A stretch of DNA of 64,000 bases from Atlantibacter sp. RC6 (GCF_014193285.1 NZ_JACHZE010000001.1:496001-560000), one strand, 5' to 3'. Shown: positions 46,339-56,635, counted from the first letter of the stretch. The notes: a model not told the origin generated them from the letters alone. Made by a program: numbers and translations.

Positions 46339-47856
46339 TTAACGCAGCAGAGACAGAACGTTCTGCGTAACCTGGTTGGCCTGTGCCAGTACAGAAGTAC
46401 CTGCCTGCTGCAGGATCTGCGCACGGGACATGTTGGACACTTCGGTCGCGTAGTCAGCATCTTCGATACGGCTACGAGCAGAGGACAGGTTGTTTACGGT
46501 ATTGCCCAGGTTGGTGATAGCAGAATCGAAACGGTTCTGTACCGCACCCAGGTCAGAACGCAGAGCGTCGACTTGCGCCAGAGCTTTATCGAGCTGAGCT
46601 AAAGGATTGGCAGTATTAACTTTTTGCTCAGTTAAATTAGCTGTACGTAAATCATTATTAGCCGGTAACGCTATATCAGCCTGCTTGTAAACTTTGCTGT
46701 CAATACTAACGACTTGAGTTAATCCATCTTCACCGCCATAGGTTACATTAGCTGTTTGAGCCTTGCCCTCTTTATCGGTGTAATTCTGTTGGATTACTTT
46801 TGCGTCGCCAGTCGCAGTATCTACTTCTGCAGCATAAAGTTTCCCATCGTCACCTTTGATAGCATAAATTTCTTTACCATCGGCACCTTTCAAGTTATTA
46901 CCTTCACTATCCTGCAGTGTAACCAGTTTCGCGTTTGCAATACCGGCTGTACTAGCAGGATCAAGAGTGACAGCATGATTCACTGAAGTGTCTTTAACGC
47001 TAGTAATAAGCGCTGTAGAACCAGTTCCTGCCACCGCACCAAATGAAGGATCAGTTTTTACTGGCCCAGTTGTATCAACGGTCACATCACCATTTGTTGC
47101 ATCTACAGTAACTTTATAGTATCCATTTTTATCAGTATCTGTAGTTGCACCTTTAACTTTGACGTAGTAGTTACCGTCATCGGCTTTGCGGATACCATTA
47201 CCGTCAATTGAAGTTTCAGTAGTAACGATAGCTGCAACGTCAGTGGTTAATGTAGCAATGTCCAAATTAACTTCAGGATTCACGGTTGAAATACTGCTAC
47301 TAGTTTCAGGACCTTTTACTAATTTATTGTTAACGTTAAAACCATCCAAACCTAATGTTTTGGAGTTAATTTCTTTAAGGTTAATGGTAATGTTTTCATT
47401 ATCATTTGCACCAACTTGAATCTTAAGCTCGCCACTTTGCGATAATACTTTCACGCCGTTGAACTGAGTCTGACCGGATACACGATCAATTTCGCCAAGA
47501 CGCTGGGTGATTTCAGCCTGAATGGAATCAAGGTCAGACTGAGAGTTAGTGCCATTAGTCGCCTGAACAGACAGCTCACGTACACGTTGCAGGTTGTTGT
47601 TAATTTCAGACAACGCACCTTCAGTAGTCTGAGCTAATGAGATACCGTCGTTGGCGTTACGGGAAGCCTGAGTCAGGCCTTTGATGTTGGAGGTGAAGCG
47701 GTTAGCAATCGCCTGGCCAGCGGCGTCGTCTTTCGCGCTGTTGATGCGCAGACCGGAAGACAGACGCTCAATAGCGGAGCTCAGGGAAGACTGAGATTTG
47801 TTCAAGTTGTTCTGGGTCAACAGCGACAGGCTGTTCGTGTTAATGACTTGTGCCAT
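46339..47856 (-). CDS. fliC: Flagellin FliC
   Basis: This is the 505-residue filament subunit. The conserved N-terminal D0/D1 part (to about residue 175; [20 protein letters not shown]) and C-terminal D1/D0 part (about 410-505; [20 protein letters not shown]) flank a variable surface region (about 180-405) rich in D, T, G and K, with lower GC than its surroundings. It is exported by the flagellar type III apparatus and capped by FliD. A consensus FliA promoter lies 72 bp upstream. Confidence 0.97.
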   Translation of the reverse strand: MAQVINTNSLSLLTQNNLNKSQSSLSSAIERLSSGLRINSAKDDAAGQAIANRFTSNIKGLTQASRNANDGISLAQTTEGALSEINNNLQRVRELSVQATNGTNSQSDLDSIQAEITQRLGEIDRVSGQTQFNGVKVLSQSGELKIQVGANDNENITINLKEINSKTLGLDGFNVNNKLVKGPETSSSISTVNPEVNLDIATLTTDVAAIVTTETSIDGNGIRKADDGNYYVKVKGATTDTDKNGYYKVTVDATNGDVTVDTTGPVKTDPSFGAVAGTGSTALITSVKDTSVNHAVTLDPASTAGIANAKLVTLQDSEGNNLKGADGKEIYAIKGDDGKLYAAEVDTATGDAKVIQQNYTDKEGKAQTANVTYGGEDGLTQVVSIDSKVYKQADIALPANNDLRTANLTEQKVNTANPLAQLDKALAQVDALRSDLGAVQNRFDSAITNLGNTVNNLSSARSRIEDADYATEVSNMSRAQILQQAGTSVLAQANQVTQNVLSLLR

Positions 47857-47927
47857 GATCTATTCCTTATCAATTTACATCTTGATGTTGTTGGGCTGTT
47901 GCCCACGGTCTTGTCACCGTAACCCAT

Positions 47928-47954
47928 GTATCGGCACCCCTTTTTCGAACTTTA
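47928..47954 (-). promoter_or_regulatory. FliA (sigma-28) promoter of fliC
   Basis: On the minus strand TAAAGTTC, 11 bp, GCCGATAC. This matches the consensus TAAAGTTT-N11-GCCGATAA at 14 of 16 positions with exact spacing. Confidence 0.9.
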
Positions 47955-48081
47955 GAGAATTTTTAATTGCTCACGCTTTTTTTTGAATTTCTTCTGGCTT
48001 GTTTTCATGCCCTCTTCTTTACTGCGCGAATTACCCCGCTTAACCGTCATTATTCAGTCCATTAGCCCGCTAAAAAATCAT

Positions 48082-48108
48082 TAAACTTTGCCGCCAGATT
48101 GCCGATAT
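48082..48108 (+). promoter_or_regulatory. FliA (sigma-28) promoter of fliDST
   Basis: TAAACTTT, 11 bp, GCCGATAT on the plus strand, 38 bp before the fliD ATG. It has exact consensus spacing and two mismatches. Confidence 0.88.
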
Positions 48109-48146
48109 CGCGTTTTAACTACTGTTTGCAATCAAAAGGAAATGGC

Positions 48147-49553
48147 ATGGCTTCAATTACATCTTTAGGGATTGGCGCTAACTTACCGCTGGATACGCTG
48201 TTAGCTAATCTGACAACCGCAGAAAAAGCGCGCCTGACACCTATTACGCAACAGCAAAGCGCGAACACTGCACGCCTTACTGCTTATGGCACGTTGAAAA
48301 GCGCGCTGGAAAAATTTCAGACGACGAATACCACATTGAATAATGCGGATTTGTTTAAAAGCACCACAGCAAAAAGCAGTAGCACCGATTTAACGGTCAC
48401 CACCACTGCCGGTGCTGCGGCAGGCAAATACACGATTAGCGTGACACAACTGGCGCAAGCGCAGTCGCTGACAACAAGTAAAATCTCCTCCAGTAAAGAT
48501 GCGCAGGGCGACACTAATGTAGCCGAACGCACTCTCGTAATAGATCAAAAGGGCCGTGATAAGCCGCTGGAAATTAAACTCAGCAGCGATCAAACCTCGC
48601 TGGAAGGCATTCGCGACGCCATTAATAACGCAGATGGCGGCGTATCGGCGAGTATCGTTAAAATTGACGATAAAAACTTCCAACTGGTTCTGACGTCAAC
48701 CACCTCTGGGGTCGATAATGCGATGACTCTCTCGGTGAAAGACGATCCCCAACTCAATGCCATCCTCAGCTATGACGGCACCAGCGGTGGCATGAAGCAG
48801 TTAGTCGAAGCTAAAAATGCGCAATTGACTGTTAATAACATCAAAATTGAACGCCCAACCAATACCATCACCGATGCCCCGCAAGGCGTTACGCTCAATC
48901 TAACGAAAGAAGTCGATAACGTGACGGTAACGGTGGAGAAAAGCAACGATCAGTCCAAAGCCGCGATTAAGGGGTGGGTTGATGCCTATAACTCCCTGAT
49001 TGACACTTTTAACTCTCTGACAAAATACACCGCCGTTGATGCTGGTGCGGATGCACAAAGCTCATCGAATGGGGCATTGTTAGGCGATACCGTTGTTCGC
49101 AGTATCCAGACCGGCCTGCGCGGCATGTTTACTCAGGGTGATACCAGTTCCACGTTTAAAACGTTGAATGAAATCGGCATCACCACTGACGGCGCGACCG
49201 GCAAATTAAAGATCGACGATACCAAGCTGACCAAAGCGTTGAATGAAAACTCTTCCGCGGCGCGTCTGCTATTGGTAGGCGACGGTAAAGAGACCGGTAT
49301 CACCACCAAAATGGCGTCGACCATAAAAGAGTACCTGGCCGATGACGGCATTATCGACAGCGCCCAGGACAGCATCAACGCCACGCTGAAAAAGCTGACT
49401 AAACAGTATCTGGCTACCAGCGAAAGCATTGACGCCACGGTTGCGCGCTATAAGGCGCAGTTCACCCAGCTCGATACCATGATGAGCAAGCTGAACAGCA
49501 CCAGCACCTATTTAAGCCAACAATTTACGGCGATGAGCAATTCCAGCTCCTGA
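48147..49553 (+). CDS. fliD: Flagellar filament cap protein FliD
   Basis: This encodes 468 residues from the ATG at 48147 (AAGGA 7 nt upstream), as in E. coli; a longer frame starts inside the promoter. FliD caps the filament and folds exported flagellin. Its N-terminus (ASITSLGIGANLPLDTLLAN LTTAEK) and C-terminal coiled coil (TKQYLATSESIDATVARYKA) are conserved, while the middle domain varies. It is first in the fliDST operon. Confidence 0.96.
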   Translation: MASITSLGIGANLPLDTLLANLTTAEKARLTPITQQQSANTARLTAYGTLKSALEKFQTTNTTLNNADLFKSTTAKSSSTDLTVTTTAGAAAGKYTISVTQLAQAQSLTTSKISSSKDAQGDTNVAERTLVIDQKGRDKPLEIKLSSDQTSLEGIRDAINNADGGVSASIVKIDDKNFQLVLTSTTSGVDNAMTLSVKDDPQLNAILSYDGTSGGMKQLVEAKNAQLTVNNIKIERPTNTITDAPQGVTLNLTKEVDNVTVTVEKSNDQSKAAIKGWVDAYNSLIDTFNSLTKYTAVDAGADAQSSSNGALLGDTVVRSIQTGLRGMFTQGDTSSTFKTLNEIGITTDGATGKLKIDDTKLTKALNENSSAARLLLVGDGKETGITTKMASTIKEYLADDGIIDSAQDSINATLKKLTKQYLATSESIDATVARYKAQFTQLDTMMSKLNSTSTYLSQQFTAMSNSSS

Positions 49554-49565
49554 TGAGAGGTCATT

Positions 49566-49970
49566 ATGTATAACGCCAGTGGTACTAACGCTTACGCTCG
49601 CGTGGGCGTAGAGAGTGCCGTAATGAGTGCCAGCCCCCATCAGCTTATTGTGCTGTTGTTTGATGGCGCGATGAGTGCGCTGGTGCGCGCTCGCCTGTTT
49701 ATGCAGCAGGGCGAAACGGTGGCGAAAGGCGAAGCGCTGAGTAAAGCCATCAATATTATCGATAACGGCCTGAAAGCGGGGCTGGATCGCGAACAGGGGG
49801 GCGAACTTGCCACTAACCTGTCGTCGCTGTATGACTATATGGTGCGTCGTCTGTTACAGGCTAATTTGCGTAACGACAGCCAGGCAATTGAAGAAGTTGA
49901 AGGGTTGCTCAGCAATATCGCTGATGCATGGAAGCAAGTCTCCCCACAGCCGGCTCACGCCCAGGAGTAA
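49566..49970 (+). CDS. fliS: Flagellin chaperone FliS
   Basis: This 134-residue helical cytosolic chaperone holds the flagellin C-terminus until export. The conserved [20 protein letters not shown] and [11 protein letters not shown] blocks are present. AGAGG lies about 6 nt upstream. It begins 12 bp after fliD. Confidence 0.95.
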   Translation: MYNASGTNAYARVGVESAVMSASPHQLIVLLFDGAMSALVRARLFMQQGETVAKGEALSKAINIIDNGLKAGLDREQGGELATNLSSLYDYMVRRLLQANLRNDSQAIEEVEGLLSNIADAWKQVSPQPAHAQE

Positions 49971-49975
49971 TATTC

Positions 49976-50338
49976 ATGTCCCCCAACGTGGAGTTAATTA
50001 GCCGCTGGCAGCATGTTGCGCTGATGAGCCAGACCTTACTGGAGCTGGCCCAGCGGGGTGAATGGGAGTTACTGCTGGAAAAAGAAGTCATCTACCTGCA
50101 ATCCGTGGAGGCGGTGATGATTACGCCAGCCCCGAGGATCAGCAAACAAGTGCAGGATATGCTGGAGACTTACCTGAAGCAGACGCTGGAAAACGAGCAG
50201 CAGCTGAAAGCGCTGCTTCAGCAGCGGCTGGATGAACTGAGCGAGCTGATTGGCCAGTCTTCACGCCAGCAATCGCTCAATAATGCCTATGGCAGATTAT
50301 CCGGCATGCTGCTGGTTCCCAACACGCCCGCCAATTAA
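49976..50338 (+). CDS. fliT: Flagellar chaperone FliT
   Basis: This encodes 120 residues from the ATG at 49976, which has GGAG 8 nt upstream, against 121 in E. coli. FliT is the export chaperone of FliD and also restrains FlhDC. The four-helix fold and the C-terminal [18 protein letters not shown] block fit the family, which is poorly conserved. Last gene of fliDST, 5 bp after fliS. Confidence 0.88.
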   Translation: MSPNVELISRWQHVALMSQTLLELAQRGEWELLLEKEVIYLQSVEAVMITPAPRISKQVQDMLETYLKQTLENEQQLKALLQQRLDELSELIGQSSRQQSLNNAYGRLSGMLLVPNTPAN

Positions 50339-50380
50339 CGCAACGATAATTTTCCCCCGCTCTGGTGAGTTGATGAAGAT

Positions 50381-50426
50381 CTTCCATACTCCAGAAGTCA
50401 GCTAAATGACTTCTGGAGCAAGGAAG
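50381..50426 (+). promoter_or_regulatory. Long RNA hairpin covering the amyA ribosome binding site
   Basis: CTCCAGAAGTCA (50389-50400) and TGACTTCTGGAG (50407-50418) form a perfect 12-bp stem with a 6-nt loop. After a 3x3 internal loop, CTTCC (50381-50385) pairs with GGAAG (50422-50426), which abuts the amyA ATG. Both possible ribosome sites, TGGAG and AAGGA, lie in the right arm and would be hidden when the hairpin forms. No T run follows, so a plain terminator of fliDST is less likely. Confidence 0.6.
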
Positions 50427-51914
50427 ATGAAAAATCCCACCATCCTGCAATGTTTTCACTGGTATTCCCCCGGCGGCGGCACGTTATGGCCGGAGGTGTC
50501 TGAACGCGCAGCAACCTTTAATGATATTGGCATCAATATGGTCTGGCTCCCGCCTGCGTATAAAGGCAGCGAAGGCGAGCACTCCATCGGCTACGACTCT
50601 TACGACCTGTTCGATCTGGGTGAATTCGATCAAAAAGGATCGGTCGCCACCAAATATGGTGATAAACAGCAGTTACTGGACGCCATCTCTGCGCTGCAAA
50701 AAAATAACATCGCTGTGCTGCTGGATGTGGTGGTCAACCACAAAATGGGCGCAGATGAAAAAGAGCGGGTGCTGGTCAATCGGGTGAACCAGCAGGATCG
50801 CACCCAAATTGATGAAGAAGTGATTGAATGCGAAGCCTGGACTCGCTACACCTTCCCTGCCCGCAACGGGCAATACTCAAAGTTTATCTGGGATTACAAA
50901 TGCTTTAGCGGCGTCGACCGCATCGAAAACCCCACCGAAGACGGCGTGTTTAAAATCGTCAATGACTACACCGGCGACGGCTGGAACGACCAGGTCGATG
51001 ACGAGAACGGCAATTTTGATTATCTGATGGGCTCTAACATTGACTACCGCAACCGCGCCGTCACTGAAGAGATCAAATACTGGGCCCGCTGGGTGATGGA
51101 TCAAACCCACTGCGACGGGTTCCGGCTGGATGCGGTAAAACATATCCCGGCGTGGTTCTACAAAGAGTGGATCGAACATGTGCAGGAAGTCGCGCCGAAG
51201 CCGCTGTTTATCGTGGCGGAATACTGGGCGCACGATGTGGAAAAGCTGCAACAGTATATTGATCAGGTAGACGGTCAAACTATGCTGTTCGATGCTCCGC
51301 TGCATATGAAATTCCACGAAGCCTCTCAGCAGGGGCGCGACTACGATATGAGCCAGATTTTCACCGGCACGCTGGTGGAAGCCGATCCGTTCCACGCGGT
51401 GACGCTGGTGGCCAATCACGACACCCAACCGCTACAGGCGCTGGAAGCGCCGGTAGAACCCTGGTTTAAGCCGCTGGCCTACGCGCTGATTTTGCTGCGT
51501 GAAAACGGCGTTCCGTCGGTGTTTTACCCGGATCTTTACGGCGCAAGCTATGACGATACCGGTGGGGATGGCGAGATGTACCACATCGATATGCCTGTGG
51601 TGGACAAACTCGACATGCTGATCCACGCCCGCCAGCGCTTCGCCCACGGCGTCCAGACGTTATGGTTCGATCATCCCAACTGTATCGCTTTCAGCCGCAG
51701 CGGCACCGATGAGGACCCCGGCTGCGTGGTGGTGATGTCCAACGGCGATGAGGGGGAAAAAACGCTGGAGTTAGGGGAAAACTACGCCAACAAAACCTGG
51801 TGTGATTTTCTGGGTAATCAGGAGCAGCGTGTCACCACCGATGAAAACGGTACCGGGATCTTTACCTGTCCGGGCGGTAGCGTCAGCGTATGGGTAATTG
51901 AAGAAGTGATGTAA
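50427..51914 (+). CDS. amyA: Cytoplasmic alpha-amylase AmyA
   Basis: This 495-residue GH13 enzyme has the same length as E. coli AmyA and no signal peptide. It hydrolyses internal alpha-1,4 links of maltodextrins or glycogen in the cytosol. The catalytic regions are visible: [22 protein letters not shown] (nucleophile Asp), FIVAEYW (acid/base Glu) and VANHDTQP. The start is the ATG directly after a long hairpin that may limit translation. It lies next to fliT, as in E. coli. Confidence 0.96.
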   Translation: MKNPTILQCFHWYSPGGGTLWPEVSERAATFNDIGINMVWLPPAYKGSEGEHSIGYDSYDLFDLGEFDQKGSVATKYGDKQQLLDAISALQKNNIAVLLDVVVNHKMGADEKERVLVNRVNQQDRTQIDEEVIECEAWTRYTFPARNGQYSKFIWDYKCFSGVDRIENPTEDGVFKIVNDYTGDGWNDQVDDENGNFDYLMGSNIDYRNRAVTEEIKYWARWVMDQTHCDGFRLDAVKHIPAWFYKEWIEHVQEVAPKPLFIVAEYWAHDVEKLQQYIDQVDGQTMLFDAPLHMKFHEASQQGRDYDMSQIFTGTLVEADPFHAVTLVANHDTQPLQALEAPVEPWFKPLAYALILLRENGVPSVFYPDLYGASYDDTGGDGEMYHIDMPVVDKLDMLIHARQRFAHGVQTLWFDHPNCIAFSRSGTDEDPGCVVVMSNGDEGEKTLELGENYANKTWCDFLGNQEQRVTTDENGTGIFTCPGGSVSVWVIEEVM

Positions 51915-51958
51915 CCAGCCGCAGCGGGCAGACATACGCTGCCCGCTGATAAAACTTA

Positions 51959-52372
51959 TTACGGCAGCGGGCTTAATAGCGGATGCGTCGCCAAAAAGTC
52001 GGCGCACTCTTTGGTCGGGCGATCCACGCGCTGCAAATCCATTCCCGCGTACTCCATCCGGTCGCCGGTGCGCTCAACAGAATAAATCTCCACCTTTTGG
52101 GTCACATTATATAAATCATCCCCGCGCTGCATCAGCTTGCCGGGTAAAGCGATGACGCGCTGCCACTGGCGGCAGTCAAGGGTATCGCCCTCTTTGGTCA
52201 CAATAAAACTGGCGATGGCTTCCGGGCTGACCAGTTCACTTTGCGGCCCTTGCGACTGCCAGTATCCGGCAAGCCCGGCGGGAGCAGGCGCTTTTACCAC
52301 CTCCTGATAGTTATCCACCTGCGCGCAGCCGCTCAGGGCCAGCAGCGCCGCTGCCAGTGCGTATTTTTTCAT
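51959..52372 (-). CDS. yedD: YedD lipoprotein
   Basis: This 137-residue protein, E. coli length, has a lipoprotein signal MKKYALAAALLALSGC (lipobox LSGC). The mature part has conserved GYWQSQGPQSELVSPEAI and GDTLDCRQWQRVIALPGK. It is outer-membrane or inner-membrane anchored with unknown function. It is convergent with amyA, as in E. coli. Confidence 0.94.
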   Translation of the reverse strand: MKKYALAAALLALSGCAQVDNYQEVVKAPAPAGLAGYWQSQGPQSELVSPEAIASFIVTKEGDTLDCRQWQRVIALPGKLMQRGDDLYNVTQKVEIYSVERTGDRMEYAGMDLQRVDRPTKECADFLATHPLLSPLP

Positions 52373-52575
52373 CGTTATTCCTGCAAGAGATCAAAAAAAG
52401 CAGTGTGGCATTAAAGCGTTATCGCCGCCAGCCTTCTCGTTGCGCAATAAACGGCCTGAGTCAGCATTTTCTTTGATATTTCCCCCGGTAACATGCCGAA
52501 AAAAGCCCTATGATGCCCGCTCTTTTCTGCGCGCTCGCGCGCTTTTAGATCCGTCTGAGTTCAGAGGCTAAAATC

Positions 52576-53790
52576 ATGTCATGGCAACAATTCAAACAGC
52601 AATACCTCGTTAAGTTCTGGGCCCCGCTGCCGGCAGTGATCGCCGCCGGTATCCTCTCCACCTACTACTTTGGCTTGACCGGCACCTTCTGGGCTGTCAC
52701 CGGCGAATTTACCCGCTGGGGCGGTCAGCTGCTGCAATTAATGGGCGTGCATGCCGAAGAGTGGGGCTATTTTAAGCTTATCCACCTCGAAGGTTCTCCC
52801 CTTACCCGCATCGACGGCATGATGATTATTGGTATGTTCGGCGGCTGTTTTGCCGCCGCGCTGTGGGCCAATAATGTCAAACTCCGCAAGCCGCAGCACC
52901 GCATCCGCATCCTTCAGGCTATTGCAGGGGGCATCATTGCCGGCTTTGGCGCGCGTCTGGCGATGGGCTGTAACCTCGCGGCATTCTTTACCGGCATTCC
53001 GCAGTTCTCACTGCACGCGTGGTTTTTTGCCATCGCCACCGCAATTGGCTCGTGGTTTGGCGCACGCTTTACCCTGATGCCGATTTTCCGCATCCCGGTG
53101 AAGCTGCAAAAAGTCTCCAGCGCCTCGCAACTGACGCAGAATCACGATCAGGCGCGCCGCCGCTTCCGTATCGGGATGCTGATTTTCGTCGGTATGATCG
53201 GCTGGGCGCTGCTCACCGCCATGAATCAGCCGAAGCTGGGCCTGGCGATGCTGTTCGGGGTGGGTTTTGGCCTGCTGATTGAACGCGCGCAAATCTGTTT
53301 CACCTCGGCGTTCCGCGATATGTGGATCACCGGGCGTACCCATATGGCGAAGGCGATTATTCTCGGCATGGCGGTGAGCGCCATTGGTATTTTCAGCTAC
53401 GTGCAACTGGGCGCGGAGCCAAAAATCATGTGGGCTGGCCCGAACGCCGTGCTCGGCGGTTTACTATTTGGGTTTGGGATTGTGCTGGCAGGCGGCTGTG
53501 AGACCGGCTGGATGTATCGCGCGGTAGAAGGCCAGATGCACTACTGGTGGGTCGGCCTCGGCAACGTGATTGGCTCGACCATTCTGGCGTATTTCTGGGA
53601 CGATCTCTCCCCTGCCCTGGCCACCAGCTGGGACAAAATCAATCTGCTGAATACCTTTGGCCCGCTGGGTGGCCTGTTGGTGACTTACCTGATGCTGTTT
53701 GCCGCATTGATGCTGATTATTGGCTGGGAAAAACACTTCTTCCGTCGCAGCCGTACCGTGACCACTGAAACCGTGAAGGAGAGCGTATGA
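52576..53790 (+). CDS. yedE: YedE-type sulfur/selenium transporter
   Basis: This 404-residue membrane protein belongs to the YeeE/YedE family with about ten hydrophobic segments. Conserved cysteine-containing loops (LAMGCNLAAF, ERAQICFTSAFRDM, LAGGCETGWMYR) resemble those that relay thiosulfate through YeeE. YedE is associated with selenium metabolism in some bacteria, so the substrate is a sulfur or selenium compound, unproven. It overlaps yedF by ATGA. Confidence 0.94.
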   Translation: MSWQQFKQQYLVKFWAPLPAVIAAGILSTYYFGLTGTFWAVTGEFTRWGGQLLQLMGVHAEEWGYFKLIHLEGSPLTRIDGMMIIGMFGGCFAAALWANNVKLRKPQHRIRILQAIAGGIIAGFGARLAMGCNLAAFFTGIPQFSLHAWFFAIATAIGSWFGARFTLMPIFRIPVKLQKVSSASQLTQNHDQARRRFRIGMLIFVGMIGWALLTAMNQPKLGLAMLFGVGFGLLIERAQICFTSAFRDMWITGRTHMAKAIILGMAVSAIGIFSYVQLGAEPKIMWAGPNAVLGGLLFGFGIVLAGGCETGWMYRAVEGQMHYWWVGLGNVIGSTILAYFWDDLSPALATSWDKINLLNTFGPLGGLLVTYLMLFAALMLIIGWEKHFFRRSRTVTTETVKESV

Positions 53791-54020
53791 GCGCAATAGT
53801 CCCGGATTACCGTCTTGATATGGTGGGCGAGCCCTGCCCTTACCCGGCCGTGGCGACGCTGGAAGCCATGCCGCAACTCAAGAAAGGCGAGATATTAGAA
53901 GTGATCAGCGACTGCCCGCAGTCGATCAACAACATCCCGCTTGATGCCCGCAACCATGGTTATACCGTGCTGGAAATTCAGCAAGATGGGCCGACCATCC
54001 GCTATCTGATCCGCAAATAA
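53787..54020 (+). CDS. yedF: YedF, TusA-family sulfur carrier-like protein
   Basis: This 77-residue protein has the TusA signature MVGEPCPYPAVATLEAM, whose CPxP cysteine carries persulfide in relatives. It is translationally coupled to yedE and probably accepts or donates sulfur or selenium at that transporter. Same length and position as E. coli YedF. Confidence 0.95.
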   Translation: MSAIVPDYRLDMVGEPCPYPAVATLEAMPQLKKGEILEVISDCPQSINNIPLDARNHGYTVLEIQQDGPTIRYLIRK

Positions 54021-54201
54021 CCACCCTCCCCCGGGAGAGGCGACAGCCGTTCGTCTCTCCCTCAATTAAATTTCAACGAAAGATAGATGTGACACGCCAG
54101 GATAGTCTGAAAACTGATCGTTTCCTGGTATGATGTGGGGTGCCGTCGGGTGCGAACGGCTAGAATTCACGGTTCACTTTCTTCTGGAGCGTACGTTAAC
54201 G

Positions 54202-55212
54202 ATGTCTGATTTTATTCTGTCACGGATTTCAGAAACCCTGGCTTCGGAAAACTCCCTTGAAGGGCTGGTCCGCAAACTGCTTGAAACGCTGGAAATCGTG
54301 ACCGAGATGGATTCGACTTACCTCACCAAGATCGAAGCGGAGCAAGGCAAGCAGCACATCCTGTTTTCACGCAACAGTAAAGAGATGAACATCCCCGAAG
54401 GGCTCTCCGTGCCGTGGGGCGATACCTTATGCAAACGCGCCATGGACGAAGGCTGTCTGTACACCAACGATGTCGCCTCGCAGTGGGGTGATTCCGAAGC
54501 GGCAAAGGCGTTGGGCATTACCACCTACGTCAGCACACCGGTGCATCTTGATGACGGCACGCTCTACGGTACGCTGTGCGCCACCAGCGCTGATAAAAAA
54601 GAGCTCTCAGTGCGCGCCGAATATGTGCTGCGCCTGTTCGCCGGGCTGATCGCCCAGTACGTCCAGAAAGATTCGCTGCTGGAGCAATTGCGGGAAGCCA
54701 ACGCGGCATTAATCGCCCACTCTTATACCGACGCGCTGACCGGCCTGCCCAATCGCCGCGCTCTTTTTAAAAATCTCGACGCCCTGTTTTCCCTTGCCCG
54801 CCATAGGGAGCGCACGGTAATCATGGCGTTTATCGACCTGGACGATTTCAAAGAGATTAACGATCTGCACGGCCATGAAACCGGTGACTTGTTTCTGTTG
54901 CAAGTGAGCGACCGGCTGTCTGCCGGCATCACCCAGGATGATATTATTGGACGGCTCGGCGGCGATGAGTTCCTGGTGGCGGAGCTCGGCGGCAAAACAG
55001 ATGAAGCGCAGGAAAAAATCGCCTTCGCGCTGAAGGCGCGCCTCAATGGACTACTGGAAGGCAAATACATCCTCAGGGATCTGGAGCTGAATTATGCGGG
55101 CGCCAGCATCGGCGTTTATGTGGCGCAACCAACTCAGGAAGATCCCGATAGCGCCCTGCGTAAAGCCGATGCCAATATGTATCTCGATAAAAACGCCCGC
55201 AAACAGCATTAA
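54202..55212 (+). CDS. GAF-GGDEF diguanylate cyclase
   Basis: This encodes 336 residues from the ATG at 54202. The N-terminal GAF sensor domain (about 20-155) is followed by a short linker helix and a GGDEF domain (about 172-336). The active site is intact: DALTGLPNRRAL, FIDLDDFKEIND and GRLGGDEFLVAELGG (GGDEF at 253-257). The inhibitory RxxD site five residues upstream reads TQDD (244-247), so product inhibition at the primary site is probably lost. It makes cyclic di-GMP in the cytosol; the GAF ligand is unknown. It is a single gene, convergent with the porin. Confidence 0.93.
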   Translation: MSDFILSRISETLASENSLEGLVRKLLETLEIVTEMDSTYLTKIEAEQGKQHILFSRNSKEMNIPEGLSVPWGDTLCKRAMDEGCLYTNDVASQWGDSEAAKALGITTYVSTPVHLDDGTLYGTLCATSADKKELSVRAEYVLRLFAGLIAQYVQKDSLLEQLREANAALIAHSYTDALTGLPNRRALFKNLDALFSLARHRERTVIMAFIDLDDFKEINDLHGHETGDLFLLQVSDRLSAGITQDDIIGRLGGDEFLVAELGGKTDEAQEKIAFALKARLNGLLEGKYILRDLELNYAGASIGVYVAQPTQEDPDSALRKADANMYLDKNARKQH

Positions 55213-55224
55213 TACGGTGCTTAC

Positions 55225-55247
55225 GCCGCCGTGAGTTTCACGGCGGC
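55225..55247. terminator. Hairpin between the convergent cyclase and porin genes
   Basis: GCCGCCGTGA and TCACGGCGGC form a perfect 10-bp stem with a GTT loop. It lies 13 bp after the cyclase stop and 9 bp after the porin stop on the other strand. Confidence 0.65.
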
Positions 55248-55255
55248 AGTGTTCA

Positions 55256-56635
55256 TCAGAACCACGCTTCCCACATCGCGCCGATGTTGAAGGAATCTAA
55301 CTGCTGATCGTCGGTGCCGTTGACCCGCGCGGTGCGTTCGTTGTCCACTTCCCCGCCAGTAACATAGAAGCGCAGCATCGGACGGAATTCCGGCCCCATG
55401 GCGATGGACACGTTCTGCGACAGTGTGACTTTCCAGCCGTTGTTATCGCCGCCTTTGTCGTAATCAACCCGCTGATAGCCCGCTTCCAGCCAGGTCGAGT
55501 GGACGTCGTTCCAGAAGTACATTGGACGGACAATCGCGCCATAGTTGCGGCGGTTGTCGTTGCCGTTTTTGCTGTTGTCGTAGTCGTGGAATGCCAGCAG
55601 GTATTCGATTTGCGCCTGCTGAGTGAATTTATGCAGACCCTCGAAGCTGGCGTAAACCGTAGTTAAATCCTCAGTTTTGTTGTACACACTGTTGTCGGAG
55701 TTGTCGGAGTAACGCGCGATGATTTTGTTCACGCCGCTGTCGTTGGTGTGGCTTAACACCACGCCGCCCTGCCAGGCGTTCATGCGCGCATCATCGTCAA
55801 CCGCTTTAGAGTCGAAACCGTAGTTGCCGTACAGCTCAAGATCCAACGGTCCAATTTTCATGCCGTGAATTTTCGACGTCACCGCATAGTTACCCTTATC
55901 GCCCGTACCGGAGCCGCCGGTACAGGTGATGCGCGACGGGTTAGCTTCGTCATCCATCACTTCCGGGCTACAGGACTCTACGGCAGCCACGGTGGCGAGA
56001 TCGAACTGAACGCCGCCGATATCGAAGTTCTTGATCCCCGCGCCCTGCCCGTCGTGGTTCATCCAGAAGTAGTCGTTGATGCCCTGTTGCGGACGCTGGT
56101 GGAAATCACGACCAGCCCACAAGTAGGCGTTGGGGTTCGAGGCGAACAGATTGGTGACCCCGGCATAGGCCTTTTTCAGGTTCACTTCATCGCCCCAGTG
56201 GTCAATCATCACGTTAACGTCCCAGATTGCGCCGTTATCGCTTTTGAACGCTTTAGAGAGCTGGAATTCGCCGCCGTTGCCTTCGTTACCTAAACGACCA
56301 ATTGCCGAGGCGCCGTTATAGGAGCCATCCACCGCCACATATTTTTGATCGCCGGTCTGGAAATGCGCGCCGTAACGGGCGTAGCCGCTAAATTTCACGC
56401 CAAACGGGATTGCCATATCCGGGGATTGCGCCGCCGTTTGCGGTTCAGTGATCACGTCGGCTTTTTTATTCACGGCGGCGTCAATTTTTGCCTGCCGTTC
56501 GGCCAGCGCTTTATCCACCGCTTTCGCCACGATAGCGTCAATTTGCTCCTGAGTGAATTCCTGAGCCAGAGCAGAAATTGGGCAAAGCACGGCGAGAACC
56601 GCCATCGTTAATGGAAGTTTTTTAATGTTATTCAT
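55256..56635 (-). CDS. LamB-type carbohydrate porin of the beta-glucoside operon
   Basis: This encodes 459 residues. A Sec signal (LPLTMAVLAVLCPISALAQE) is followed by a short helical, coiled-coil-like segment (about 28-70: QEQIDAIVAKAVDKALAERQ), as in ScrY/BglH-like porins, and then a LamB-family barrel starting GVKFSGYARYGAHFQTGDQ and ending IGAMWEAWF with a C-terminal aromatic. It should let oligosaccharides cross the outer membrane for the PTS encoded upstream. A 147-bp gap separates it from the EIIA gene, so it may be expressed partly on its own. It resembles BglH more than maltoporin. Confidence 0.9.
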   Translation of the reverse strand: MNNIKKLPLTMAVLAVLCPISALAQEFTQEQIDAIVAKAVDKALAERQAKIDAAVNKKADVITEPQTAAQSPDMAIPFGVKFSGYARYGAHFQTGDQKYVAVDGSYNGASAIGRLGNEGNGGEFQLSKAFKSDNGAIWDVNVMIDHWGDEVNLKKAYAGVTNLFASNPNAYLWAGRDFHQRPQQGINDYFWMNHDGQGAGIKNFDIGGVQFDLATVAAVESCSPEVMDDEANPSRITCTGGSGTGDKGNYAVTSKIHGMKIGPLDLELYGNYGFDSKAVDDDARMNAWQGGVVLSHTNDSGVNKIIARYSDNSDNSVYNKTEDLTTVYASFEGLHKFTQQAQIEYLLAFHDYDNSKNGNDNRRNYGAIVRPMYFWNDVHSTWLEAGYQRVDYDKGGDNNGWKVTLSQNVSIAMGPEFRPMLRFYVTGGEVDNERTARVNGTDDQQLDSFNIGAMWEAWF

